This document shows, piece by piece, positions 57,148 through 64,000 of a DNA stretch of 64,000 nt. A program made the translations under genes and the position numbers. The notes beneath the pieces were generated by a model, which saw nothing but the letters and a program-made list of their open reading frames with translations, made no database searches and had not been told where the DNA came from. Source of the stretch: Chthoniobacterales bacterium (GTDB lineage Bacteria > Verrucomicrobiota > Verrucomicrobiia > Chthoniobacterales > UBA10450); NCBI GenBank assembly GCA_035274845.1, contig DATENU010000019.1:62001-126000 (forward strand), in the 5' to 3' direction. How positions within the stretch are numbered: position 1 is the first letter of the stretch; each line of letters opens with the position of its first letter.

Positions 57148-58074
57148 TCAGGCTGCCCGGGGTTTTCGCTGGCCGCTGTGCAGTCGGGCGCGGAATTCCG
57201 TGGGGGATTGACCGAAGACGCGTTTGAACATCCGGTTGAACTGGGTCAGCGACTGGAACCCGACGTCGTAGGCGACTTCGCTGATCCGGCGGCTTGGGTT
57301 GGCCAGTTGATTCTTCGCGTCCTCCAGGCGGACCCGGGCAACGTAATCCGTGAACTTTAGTCCGGTCGTTTTCTTGAAGACTTTGCAGAAGTGAAAGACG
57401 CTCGCGCCGGAGGCCTGGGCGACCGCGGCAAGGGAGAGCGGTTCCATTTTGTGGCGCTCGATGTATTCGCGCGCTTTTTGCACGAGCGGCGGCTCGGCGT
57501 TCTGCTGCTCCAGGACGATCTGATTGATCAAGGCTGAGAGTTGTTCGGCGAAGAAGGTCAGCAACCGCACGATCGCGCTGTATTTGTCCTTCGGGATGAT
57601 CGGCGTCATTTTCCAGGCTTTGCGAATGGTGCCGGCAAAGGGAACTCCACACTCCTTGAGCCTGGAGGCGGCGCGCTCCTTGTCGCTTTTGATCGCCGAA
57701 CGTCGGAGAACCTGGCCGATCCGGAGAAAGCCGATTGTCTTTTCGCCCAACCGGACCGGCACCGCTGTCTCAGTGAGGCCGAACGGGCAGGTTTCGGTGC
57801 AGGGCCTGGCCCCGGCGTGCTGGACGATCTCGGCGTGCGATTGCAGACACACGGCGAGTGTGGCCGGCTTTTCCGCGAGCAACGCGCAGAAGCGGTTCTC
57901 GTTCGTTTTTTGATGATGTTCGAGCTGCCAGTATTCGAGGGGCCGCAACGCGAGGGGCAGCCCGGTCGCCTTGGTAAAAACGTTTTCGTAATCCCGAAAC
58001 AAACGAGACCTCAGCAATGTCTCGACCAGTTGCTTGCTCGCCATCGTGCCGTCCGCGGCCTTCGTTTCCGGCAT
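57148..58074 (-). CDS. AraC-family regulator with PocR sensory domain
   Basis: 308 residues from ATG 58074. The N-terminal PocR-type domain (about 15-185) has FCALLAEKPATLAVCLQSHA, GARPCTETCPFGLTETAVPV and EKTIGFLRIGQVLRR; its four cysteines might bind a metal or cluster. The C-terminal double HTH reads YIERHKMEPLSLAAVAQASG, VFHFCKVFKKTTGLKFTDYV and VAYDVGFQSLTQFNRMFKRV. Convergent to the electron-conduit operon and a likely regulator of it or of the neighbouring cyclic-nucleotide gene. Confidence 0.87.
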   Translation of the reverse strand: MPETKAADGTMASKQLVETLLRSRLFRDYENVFTKATGLPLALRPLEYWQLEHHQKTNENRFCALLAEKPATLAVCLQSHAEIVQHAGARPCTETCPFGLTETAVPVRLGEKTIGFLRIGQVLRRSAIKSDKERAASRLKECGVPFAGTIRKAWKMTPIIPKDKYSAIVRLLTFFAEQLSALINQIVLEQQNAEPPLVQKAREYIERHKMEPLSLAAVAQASGASVFHFCKVFKKTTGLKFTDYVARVRLEDAKNQLANPSRRISEVAYDVGFQSLTQFNRMFKRVFGQSPTEFRARLHSGQRKPRAA

Positions 58075-58106
58075 GCCGCCGATGTTCTCGCTGTCGGGAT
58101 AAAGTG

Positions 58107-58595
58107 TCAACGTGCTTCGACCAACGGCCGCTCCGGAGACAGCATTCTCGTTCGGGCCATCTCCAATCGTTTCACCATCATCGCGGTCATCCGCTTGAAG
58201 AGCTCATAGCCGAGAGAATGATTCCGTTCGCAGTAATCACGAAGGATGGTGCCGTAAAAGAAAATCGCGACCGTCGGCTCGATCGCACGCGCTGTGAAAT
58301 GCCACGCGTAGGGCGGAAACATCCACGACCAGCCGAGCAACTCGCCCGCATGGACGGTCTCGATCTCGACCGTTCCAGCCGGCGCACCCGTCGATTCCAG
58401 GGCAACCCGGCCGCTTTCGATAAGGTAAAACCGATTGGCATTTTCGCCTTCCTGGAAAATGATTTGCCCCGGCTCGAACCGGACCACCATGGCGCAGTCG
58501 GCCAGGAGCGCCAGGTCCTTCCGATTCATGCCGGCGAGAAAAGGGTGCAACGCCACCCGGGGAGCGATTGGTTCGGTGTCAGTGTGTCTTTTCAT
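58107..58595 (-). CDS. Cyclic-nucleotide-binding-domain protein
   Basis: 162 residues, essentially one cNMP-binding domain: HPFLAGMNRKDLALLADCAM, FEPGQIIFQEGENANRFYLI, ESGRVALESTGAPAG, and ETVHAGELLGWSWMFPPYAW in the phosphate-binding position (GE motif present). No HTH is attached, so it may act by protein contact rather than DNA binding. It lies between the PocR regulator (33 bases) and the universal stress protein gene (8 bases), all on one strand. Confidence 0.85.
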   Translation of the reverse strand: MKRHTDTEPIAPRVALHPFLAGMNRKDLALLADCAMVVRFEPGQIIFQEGENANRFYLIESGRVALESTGAPAGTVEIETVHAGELLGWSWMFPPYAWHFTARAIEPTVAIFFYGTILRDYCERNHSLGYELFKRMTAMMVKRLEMARTRMLSPERPLVEAR

Positions 58596-58602
58596 GGAGT
58601 GA

Positions 58603-59112
58603 TCAGGAGAGCTCGTGTTCTTTTTCGCGCACCACCAGCACCGGGCAGGGCGCGGCGCGAACGACGCGTTCGGCGGTGCTGCCGATGCAAAAATGCTTCC
58701 AGCCGGTGTAACCGTGGGTCGCGATCACGATGAGGTCGACGTCCGCTTCCTTGGCTGCTTCCACGATTTCGTGGGCCGGAACGCCGGTCCGGATTGTCCA
58801 GTCTGGTCGCCCGGAATTTTTTGTGCGTTCAGCAGCAGTCAGCGCGCGCAGGTTCTTTTCGGCCTGGGTAAAATTGATTTCTGGAAAGGGGATCACGCCA
58901 GGCATGGCGGCGAAACGGACAGACGGCAGGGGCTCGACGACGTGAAGCAGGGTGAGCTTGGCCCCGAACTCTTCCGCGCAGCGCATCGCATATCTGAAAC
59001 CGTTTTCGGAGGCGGGGGAAAAATCGAGCGGCGCCAGGATTTTCTTGAATCGCAGAGTCGGGGTCGTGATTTCTTTTCGAACTTCGTGTCCCGATAAAGT
59101 CGTCGTTGTCAT
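58603..59112 (-). CDS. Universal stress protein (UspA family)
   Basis: 169 residues from ATG 59112; the upstream 36 codons are not conserved. N-terminal FKKILAPLDFSPASENGFRY and C-terminal VIATHGYTGWKHFCIGSTAE followed by RVVRAAPCPVLVV show the ATP-binding G-x2-G-x9-G-S pattern. Cytoplasmic stress-response protein. Operon partners are the cNMP-domain and PocR genes, so the trio may link energy or redox state to regulation. Confidence 0.92.
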   Translation of the reverse strand: MTTTTLSGHEVRKEITTPTLRFKKILAPLDFSPASENGFRYAMRCAEEFGAKLTLLHVVEPLPSVRFAAMPGVIPFPEINFTQAEKNLRALTAAERTKNSGRPDWTIRTGVPAHEIVEAAKEADVDLIVIATHGYTGWKHFCIGSTAERVVRAAPCPVLVVREKEHELS

Positions 59113-59291
59113 GCGACCATCTTGCCGCCGGGACGGGCGCTTTGCTGCGCCGGGCTTGGGAAAACTTGGGCGTTTCTTGTTCCCGACGTCACTTGTTCGT
59201 GGTTCGCAATTTTTGCCCAACCAAAGCCAACCCGCGGTGAGCCTCCCGGCCGCCCGGAAGAGAGACTCTTCCTGGGAAAGGAGATCAAAAT

Positions 59292-59378
59292 ATGGATTAC
59301 CTGGTTGTGCTTATTACGATGTTGATGATTGCCGGTTACGCCTGCCTTGTTGGGCGCGCCTTGAGCGAAACGAAATAG
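59292..59378 (+). CDS. 28-residue membrane mini-protein
   Basis: ATG 59292 is preceded by GGGAAAGGAGATCAAAAT, an excellent Shine-Dalgarno at ideal spacing. The peptide is MDYLVVLITMLMIAGYACLV plus GRALSETK: one membrane helix and a short charged tail. Its length and shape recall KdpF and other small transmembrane subunits, but no kdp genes are present. It is divergent from the universal stress gene, 179 bases away. Confidence 0.6.
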   Translation: MDYLVVLITMLMIAGYACLVGRALSETK

Positions 59379-59380
59379 CA

Positions 59381-59536
59381 ATGTTTCGCGTCACTCTCGA
59401 CCAGGCCGAGAACACGCTGACGATTTCTTATCGCGGGCATGTCTCGAGGGTAATGGGTTGCCTGTCCCCCCGAAAGAGCGTGGCGCTGTCAGCTTCGACC
59501 GGGCTCAGGGCTTGGCGAGCGACAGGACGCGGGTGA
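59381..59536 (+). pseudogene. Possible truncated gene (MFRVTLDQAENTLTISYRG...)
   Basis: Two bases after the mini-protein stop, an ATG opens a frame of 51 codons. The first 22 residues read like a real protein start (strand-turn-strand), but the rest (MGCLSPRKSVALSASTG) looks random and overlaps the end of the convergent receiver gene. Probably the 5' remnant of a gene cut by a deletion. Confidence 0.35.
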
Positions 59537-60620
59537 TGGCGCTCACTACCTGTGGGATCTCGACGGGTTTGACGAACGATTCGGCGAACCCGGCGTTGCG
59601 ATAGCGTTCCTGGTCGCGGCTGGTTCCGAACCCGGAAACAGCGATGCCTACCACGCCGAGCGGCGCCAGGCGTTGCATCAGTTCGCAGCCATCCCCGTCG
59701 GGCAACGCGATGTCGGAGATGAGGAAATCACCGCGCCGCGCCGCCGCCGCGGCTTCGGAGACGGAGCTGGCTTCCTGGACCTCGAATCCTTGCCGGCGCA
59801 AGGACCGGGCAAAAATTCGCAGGGTGTCGAGATGATCTTCCACTAACAGGAGCCGCGGACGAGCGAGGTCCGCCGCCGGCAGCTCGAGATCGGCGGATGG
59901 TGGCGGGGTGCCTGGAATCTCCAGACGCTCGATGAGGGCGCTCACGAGCCGGGCTTCCTTTTGGACATTGGTCCGAAGCACCTGGAGACAGTCCTTGATC
60001 TCAGTATCGGCCGAGGAGGCGAGCCGGTGTTCGAGCTCGGTCAACGAAGCGAGAAGCGGCGCCAGCGGCGTGCGCAACTCGTGGCTCACAGCGGCCAGGA
60101 GTTTATCCTTCTCTTCAGCGCGCGCTTCGGCCCGGATGACGTCCTTCTGGAGGTGGAGCCACTCGGCTTTAGTGGGAATGGTGAGGATGCGCGGGACGAG
60201 CGCCTGGAGGATGAGCAGGGTGGCGACGGCGAGCAACGCGCTCCCGAGATGAGTGAGCACGAGTGTCCAGATGGCGATGGGCCCGTGGAACCAGATGTTG
60301 AGCAGTCCGAGGAACGCGGACGCGCCGGAAAGAAAGAGAAACCCCGCGAGGCAAAGAACAACCCAGCCAAAGGGAACGTCGGAGCGTTCCCGGACGATGC
60401 GGAAAAGAAGAAATGGCATGGCACAGAAAGCGGCGGCCACGGAAAGGCTGGAGGCGAGGCTGAGCCAGGTGAGGAACTGCGGCGGGGTGTAGGCGCGCGA
60501 TTTGTGGAGGAGCACCGCGAAGATCTCGGCGCCGTAAACGGTGAAGAAATAGACGGCGATGGAAAAGAGGACGAGAAAGATCGCGTAGCGCCGGACGACT
60601 CTTTTCAGTTCGGGTTCCAT
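59505..60620 (-). CDS. Membrane HisKA-receiver protein lacking the kinase ATPase domain
   Basis: 371 residues from ATG 60620. Four membrane segments in the first 150 residues, then the dimerisation/phosphoacceptor helix KLLAAVSHELRTPLAPLLAS (His near residue 190). After only about 45 residues the sequence passes straight to a receiver domain: RPRLLLVEDHLDTLRIFARS, DFLISDIALPDGDGCELMQR (phospho-Asp), VGIAVSGFG and SFVKPVEIPQV. No N, G1 or G2 boxes of a HATPase_c domain are present. It may be phosphorylated by another kinase or have lost activity. Confidence 0.82.
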   Translation of the reverse strand: MEPELKRVVRRYAIFLVLFSIAVYFFTVYGAEIFAVLLHKSRAYTPPQFLTWLSLASSLSVAAAFCAMPFLLFRIVRERSDVPFGWVVLCLAGFLFLSGASAFLGLLNIWFHGPIAIWTLVLTHLGSALLAVATLLILQALVPRILTIPTKAEWLHLQKDVIRAEARAEEKDKLLAAVSHELRTPLAPLLASLTELEHRLASSADTEIKDCLQVLRTNVQKEARLVSALIERLEIPGTPPPSADLELPAADLARPRLLLVEDHLDTLRIFARSLRRQGFEVQEASSVSEAAAAARRGDFLISDIALPDGDGCELMQRLAPLGVVGIAVSGFGTSRDQERYRNAGFAESFVKPVEIPQVVSAITRVLSLAKP

Positions 60621-60865
60621 GAGGAAGCGGCCCGGGGCGGAGTGTAGCACTGCTGCCGCTCTCGGCAAGCGGCAGCAGAAATCCCAAATCCCAGGGAAAG
60701 CGAAAATCTCAAGACGGGAGGAAACTCGAATATCGAAATTCGAATTCGAAACAACGGTGTGAAACAGAGAAGGACGAAATCTCGAAACGGCGACGCTGCG
60801 AAATTGATCTATTGGAACTTGGAATTTATTTGGAGCTTGGGTTTTGGACCTTGGAAATTCCGCCA

Positions 60866-61264
60866 TCAGGCGGCGGAGTATTGCTCGTCGGTAACCTGCT
60901 CCATCCACTCGACAAGTTTCTCGTCGAGCGACTCCTGAATCGCGATATGCGTCATCGCGGTGTCGGGGGATGCGCCGTGCCAGTGTTTTTCATTGGGCGC
61001 AAACCAAACCACGTCGCCGGGCCGGATTTCCTCAATCGGTCCGCCTTCGCACTGGGCTCGGCCGAAGCCGCTGGTCACGATCAACGTTTGGCCCAGGGGG
61101 TGGGTATGCCACGCCGTTCGGGCCCCCGGCTCGAACGTCACCCTCGCGCCGGCGACGCGAGCCGGTGCCGGCGCCGAAAACAACGGATCAATTCGAACTT
61201 TCCCGGTAAACCAGTCGTCCGGTCCCTGTCGGGAGGATTGCGAACCAACTCTTTTGATCTCCAT
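60866..61264 (-). CDS. Cupin-domain protein
   Basis: 132 residues from ATG 61264, preceded by GAAAGGAATCC. Cupin motif 1 is seen in [20 protein letters not shown] (two His) and motif 2 in [20 protein letters not shown]. The layout matches small single-domain cupins annotated as possible carboxymuconolactone-decarboxylase-associated or quercetinase-like proteins. Metal binding is likely; the substrate is unknown. Convergent with nothing close; 245 bases lie between it and the receiver gene. Confidence 0.85.
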   Translation of the reverse strand: MEIKRVGSQSSRQGPDDWFTGKVRIDPLFSAPAPARVAGARVTFEPGARTAWHTHPLGQTLIVTSGFGRAQCEGGPIEEIRPGDVVWFAPNEKHWHGASPDTAMTHIAIQESLDEKLVEWMEQVTDEQYSAA

Positions 61265-61599
61265 ATGGGATTCCTTTCGTTTCGTCACTGCCTTCGCCCG
61301 GAGGGCGAACGCAGCTGCGCTTCCGACTCTTGAGAAATGTGCGGGGAGAAAGCATCGCTGAATGCAGATGGCTGCATACTCGGTTCCTTTTGGTTCTAGG
61401 GCAATTCGCAGGTAACCGTTACGCTTCCGGGACCAATCTCATTTGAGTTTTCTTTTTGCCCGCCGTGCTCAGAACGCTGGTCTTCAGGGGCCTGATCGAC
61501 TGCGGTTTCATTGATCACACCGTCGCTCGCGTGACCGAATCGGCTCTTGCGTTATTGCGCCGACTGTTGCGTTCTTGCGGGAAACTAGCGAAGCGTGGT
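61265..61599. other. 335-base stretch with no gene seen
   Basis: Between the cupin gene start and the DUF2971 gene end. Only short shadow frames are present; no repeat, tRNA or hairpin of note was recognised. Confidence 0.5.
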
Positions 61600-62847
61600 T
61601 TACGACGCTTCGAGCGCCTTCCGCCGGCGACGCGACAATCGCGACGTCTCGAGAACGCTTGCCATTTCGCGTAGCTTCGCCGCGCGCGGTTCGTCCAATT
61701 CGTTGATCTCCTTGATCGGCAGAATGTCGTGAAAAAACGACCCTTCAAGGACACCGACAGGTAAAATTTTGTACGCGAAGCGGTCGGTTAGCTGACGTGC
61801 TTGGAAAAAGCTAAGCTCCCCCTGTTCTTCCACTTCGCCCGCTTCTCGCGGAGCTGATGCAACCATCAGGTGACAGCAAATGACGGCTCTCGCTTTATCG
61901 GACTGCGACATTCTGGGTCCAAAGATCAGTCCGCGGATTTGCCGTGGCGAAACTCGAAGCACTCGGATGTCCGGGGGAACGACGCCCCAATTCGGGAAAA
62001 AAGCTCGAACCTCGTCCTCGTACGACCAATCCGTGAACTTCACTAGACCGATGATGCTATCCTTTTTTTTCGGAGCATCGCCGTACAGCTGCTCCGGGAC
62101 GTCGTAATGACTTTCCTCTTCAGAGTATGAGAACTGATGTATCAGTCGGTGAAAGGCGTTCACCTTCGGCGGCATGTGCCGATAGACGACCCGATGGAGT
62201 TTGAGGTGTTCGTCTCGATAGAACCCGAGTTCCGTTGCCCCGATCACGTTCGCCGACGGCCGACTGCCCGACAGGACCGTAATCGGAGAGTTCACGTGAA
62301 TAGTGCAGTCCGTACTCTCATAGACAACGACGAAGCCAGATTCGGCCGATGCATAGTGGCCCCACATCGTGGGGTTAGTCGCGTCCGTAGAGAATGACGC
62401 GACGTACTGCTGTTCTTCCAGTGATCGAGGTAGCTGCTTGGTGATCACATCCGCAGCCAGCTCTGTGAACAATGTCCAGTTAATTTCCAGAGCCGTATCG
62501 CGCGAAACCTCAGCTAGTGCGGCGAGAAACGCTTTCCTGAATACGTCGATGCTTAGATCTCGGTTACGGGCGAACTTCTTTAGCTGGTGCGCGATCGGTT
62601 CACTCAAGCGCAGCAGTTCGCCGATAGCTCGCGAGCGTTCTTCACGATAAAAGTCTGGACCAAAGCAAACTCGCTCCAACACAAACTTCGACAATCGGCG
62701 CCAGAGCTCTTCGGTCCCGTTTAGGACGAAGTGGGGACGAAACTCGTTTGCGTCATTTAGCTCCGCATACGACGGAAAGTAAATTTCGCCCCTGCGGAGC
62801 ATGCTAAACTCGAGGTGTCCGGCGGTGCGATACTTGAAGAAGTACAT
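61600..62847 (-). CDS. DUF2971-domain protein
   Basis: 415 residues. The N-terminus FKYRTAGHLEFSMLRRGEIY followed by FPSYAELNDANEFRPHF and, near residue 155, ASFSTDATNPTMWGHYASAE plus SGFVVVYE are the DUF2971 signature ('CFS......MW.HYA..H.G'). YEDEVRAFFP and RGLIFGPRM close the domain. The family occurs scattered in accessory regions, often beside defence or mobile genes, with no proven activity. GC content is lower and codon use looser than in neighbours, which hints at transfer. Confidence 0.82.
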   Translation of the reverse strand: MYFFKYRTAGHLEFSMLRRGEIYFPSYAELNDANEFRPHFVLNGTEELWRRLSKFVLERVCFGPDFYREERSRAIGELLRLSEPIAHQLKKFARNRDLSIDVFRKAFLAALAEVSRDTALEINWTLFTELAADVITKQLPRSLEEQQYVASFSTDATNPTMWGHYASAESGFVVVYESTDCTIHVNSPITVLSGSRPSANVIGATELGFYRDEHLKLHRVVYRHMPPKVNAFHRLIHQFSYSEEESHYDVPEQLYGDAPKKKDSIIGLVKFTDWSYEDEVRAFFPNWGVVPPDIRVLRVSPRQIRGLIFGPRMSQSDKARAVICCHLMVASAPREAGEVEEQGELSFFQARQLTDRFAYKILPVGVLEGSFFHDILPIKEINELDEPRAAKLREMASVLETSRLSRRRRKALEAS

Positions 62848-62870
62848 AGCGAAGCAACCTACGACCCCGA

Positions 62871-63155
62871 CTATAATGCGCTCCGAAAGTCCGTTGGCCT
62901 AACACCGACCATCCGTCGAAAAACCTGCGCGAAATGGCTTGGGTTCTTGTAGCCGACGTCGAGGCCAATCTCGATCAGGCTGCGCCTGGTTGGAAAGCCC
63001 GGCCGTTGCTTCGCAGCCGTTACGGCGCGGATGAGTTGCTGGGCGCGGGTGATCCGCATCATGGCAAGGCGCGACGCAGCAGACGTTGCAAGGAACGATT
63101 GCCCTCGGTTACGCCCGCTTCGACTATTCACGTGCGGATTAACGACTTGGCGCAC
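62871..63155 (-). pseudogene. Remnant of an AraC-family regulator
   Basis: Open frame of 94 codons whose last 40 residues are a good second HTH of AraC type (SLIEIGLDVGYKNPSHFAQV, FRRMVGVRPTDFRS). The first HTH and any sensor part are missing or scrambled, and it overlaps the ArsR-type gene end by 17 bases. Likely a decayed gene cut at its 5' side. Confidence 0.5.
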
Positions 63156-63513
63156 TGCTCCGCGGCTTTTTGCTTGGTCGTTGGGCGCGGGACTGGATCT
63201 TATGCGCGTGGATGATCGCTTTGATCAACCCCGGAAAACGGTGCTCGATCTCGGCGCAGCGTGAGGTGTTCTGCATCTCGACGCCGCGGCGCTCACCGCG
63301 GATCAGGCCGGCGTGGCGCAAGGCCGTGAAATGCTGCGAGAGGGTCGACTTCGGAATGTCCCGGTCGACTACAGTCAGGAAGTCGGAGCAACGCTGCGAG
63401 CATTGCGAGTTCGCGATCTGCGAAAAGATCGCGACGCGCACCGGATCGGAGAGGGCGTGGAGGATTGCTTCCACGGTCACGTCCTCGATCGAAGGATGAA
63501 AAAGAGGCCTCAT
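63139..63513 (-). CDS. ArsR-family winged-helix regulator
   Basis: 124 residues from ATG 63513. HTH: VEAILHALSDPVRVAIFSQI, DIPKSTLSQHFTALRHAGLI and the wing RGERRGVEMQNTSRC. There is no CxC of arsenite sensors in helix 3, but NSQCSQRCSDF holds two cysteines. The gene is divergent from the SDR gene, 132 bases away, and such ArsR/SDR pairs usually show repression of the reductase by the regulator. Confidence 0.85.
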   Translation of the reverse strand: MRPLFHPSIEDVTVEAILHALSDPVRVAIFSQIANSQCSQRCSDFLTVVDRDIPKSTLSQHFTALRHAGLIRGERRGVEMQNTSRCAEIEHRFPGLIKAIIHAHKIQSRAQRPSKKPRSSAPSR

Positions 63514-63645
63514 GAATGCGGTAAGGATATCACAGTTTGACACTTGTTCCATTGTTCGTAAGTTCAGAACTATAGCGGAAGATCAAGCAGGCGGCGCAAG
63601 GTGCGGCGCCTCGGTTCGTCCGGCAGAAGAAAGAACCCAATCATC

Positions 63646-64000
63646 ATGAGCAAACTCACCGGCAAGGTCGCCATCGTCACTGGAGCTTCCAAAGGTATCG
63701 GCGCAGCCATCGCCACCCATCTCGCCGCGGCCGGCGCGTCCGTCGTGGTCAATTATTCATCGAGCAAAGAAGGCGCGGGCCGCGTCGTGGATACCATCAT
63801 CAAGCGCGGCGGCAAAGCCACCGCGGTGCAGGCGAACGTGGCGAAGAAACCCGACATCGACCGCCTCTTTGCCGAAACCAAGAGTGCCTTCGGCCGCGTC
63901 GATATTCTCGTCAACAACGCCGGCATCTTCGACTTCAAGCCCCTGACGGAAGTCACGGAGGAGCACTTCCATAAGCAGTTCGACGTAAACGTCCTCGGTC
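63646..64000 (+). CDS. Short-chain dehydrogenase/reductase, 5' part (partial)
   Basis: 118 codons before the window edge. NAD(P)-binding motif KVAIVTGASKGIGAAIATHL, RGGKATAVQANVAKKPDI, then VDILVNNAGIFDFKPL and FDVNVLG mark an SDR of the FabG/glucose-dehydrogenase class. The catalytic Ser-Tyr-Lys lies beyond the window. Substrate cannot be inferred. Divergent ArsR-type regulator upstream. Confidence 0.9.
   Translation, partial: MSKLTGKVAIVTGASKGIGAAIATHLAAAGASVVVNYSSSKEGAGRVVDTIIKRGGKATAVQANVAKKPDIDRLFAETKSAFGRVDILVNNAGIFDFKPLTEVTEEHFHKQFDVNVLG

Overview
The window looks like the chromosome of a GC-rich soil Verrucomicrobium, probably of the Chthoniobacterales/Spartobacteria type. This is inferred from gene content and was not tested by phylogeny. 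The clues are a Pup-system pair (Dop and an ARC/Mpa ATPase), DUF5069, secreted enzymes sharing one C-terminal repeat module, an ArsS/TIGR04283 arsenosugar-type locus, and many intergenic palindromic repeats.

Layout. 0-6 kb holds housekeeping genes: holA 3' end, aroB, an Amidase_3 protein, a YmdB-type phosphodiesterase, an acyltransferase, and infC with a rare AUU start. 6-11.4 kb holds a small conserved protein, a DsbA-like protein, a rhomboid protease and a glucan phosphorylase. 11.9-15.1 kb is an array of six small same-strand cassettes separated by integron attC sites, with no integrase in view (a CALIN). 15.3-26 kb holds a secreted GDSL hydrolase, dop with a zinc-ribbon partner, a LuxR-type regulator, a flavoprotein, a DUF885 peptidase, the ARC ATPase and a TIR-domain membrane protein, ending at tRNA-Asp(GTC). 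26-30.7 kb holds an unusual alpha/beta hydrolase, a SufR-like regulator, a DUF4142 protein, a membrane cupredoxin and a heavy-metal-binding peptide. 30.8-36.3 kb holds two adjacent large secreted proteins (PQQ-type propeller; M14 carboxypeptidase) with the same linker and C-terminal module.

37.1-43.4 kb is an arsenic island. An ArsR-type palindrome precedes DUF6428-arsR-arsC-aquaporin, which overlap or nearly abut, followed by a tiny Cys-rich secreted protein and a GDCCVxC protein. Then come a divergent flavodoxin-family gene and a translationally coupled run: TIGR04283 glycosyltransferase, sterol-desaturase-like di-iron membrane enzyme, and radical-SAM ArsS. I infer arsenate reduction plus passive arsenite export, combined with organoarsenical (arsenosugar, perhaps arsenolipid) synthesis. 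arsM is not in the window.

47.7-56.8 kb is an apparent trans-envelope electron conduit: an AraC regulator, an MtrA-like octaheme lipoprotein, an MtrB/PioB-like outer-membrane barrel, a lipoprotein, ResB and CcsA (System II cytochrome c maturation), a monoheme cytochrome c and a NapC/NirT-like seven-haem inner-membrane protein. PocR/AraC and cyclic-nucleotide-type regulators and a universal stress protein follow on the other strand. The last 5 kb holds a receiver/HisKA protein lacking the kinase ATPase domain, a cupin, a DUF2971 protein, an AraC remnant, and an ArsR-type regulator divergent from an SDR dehydrogenase cut by the window edge.

The strongest candidates for little-described biology are the attC cassette array, the MtrAB-type conduit with its own cytochrome-maturation genes, the arsenosugar locus with an embedded desaturase-like gene, and the C-terminal module shared by four secreted proteins.
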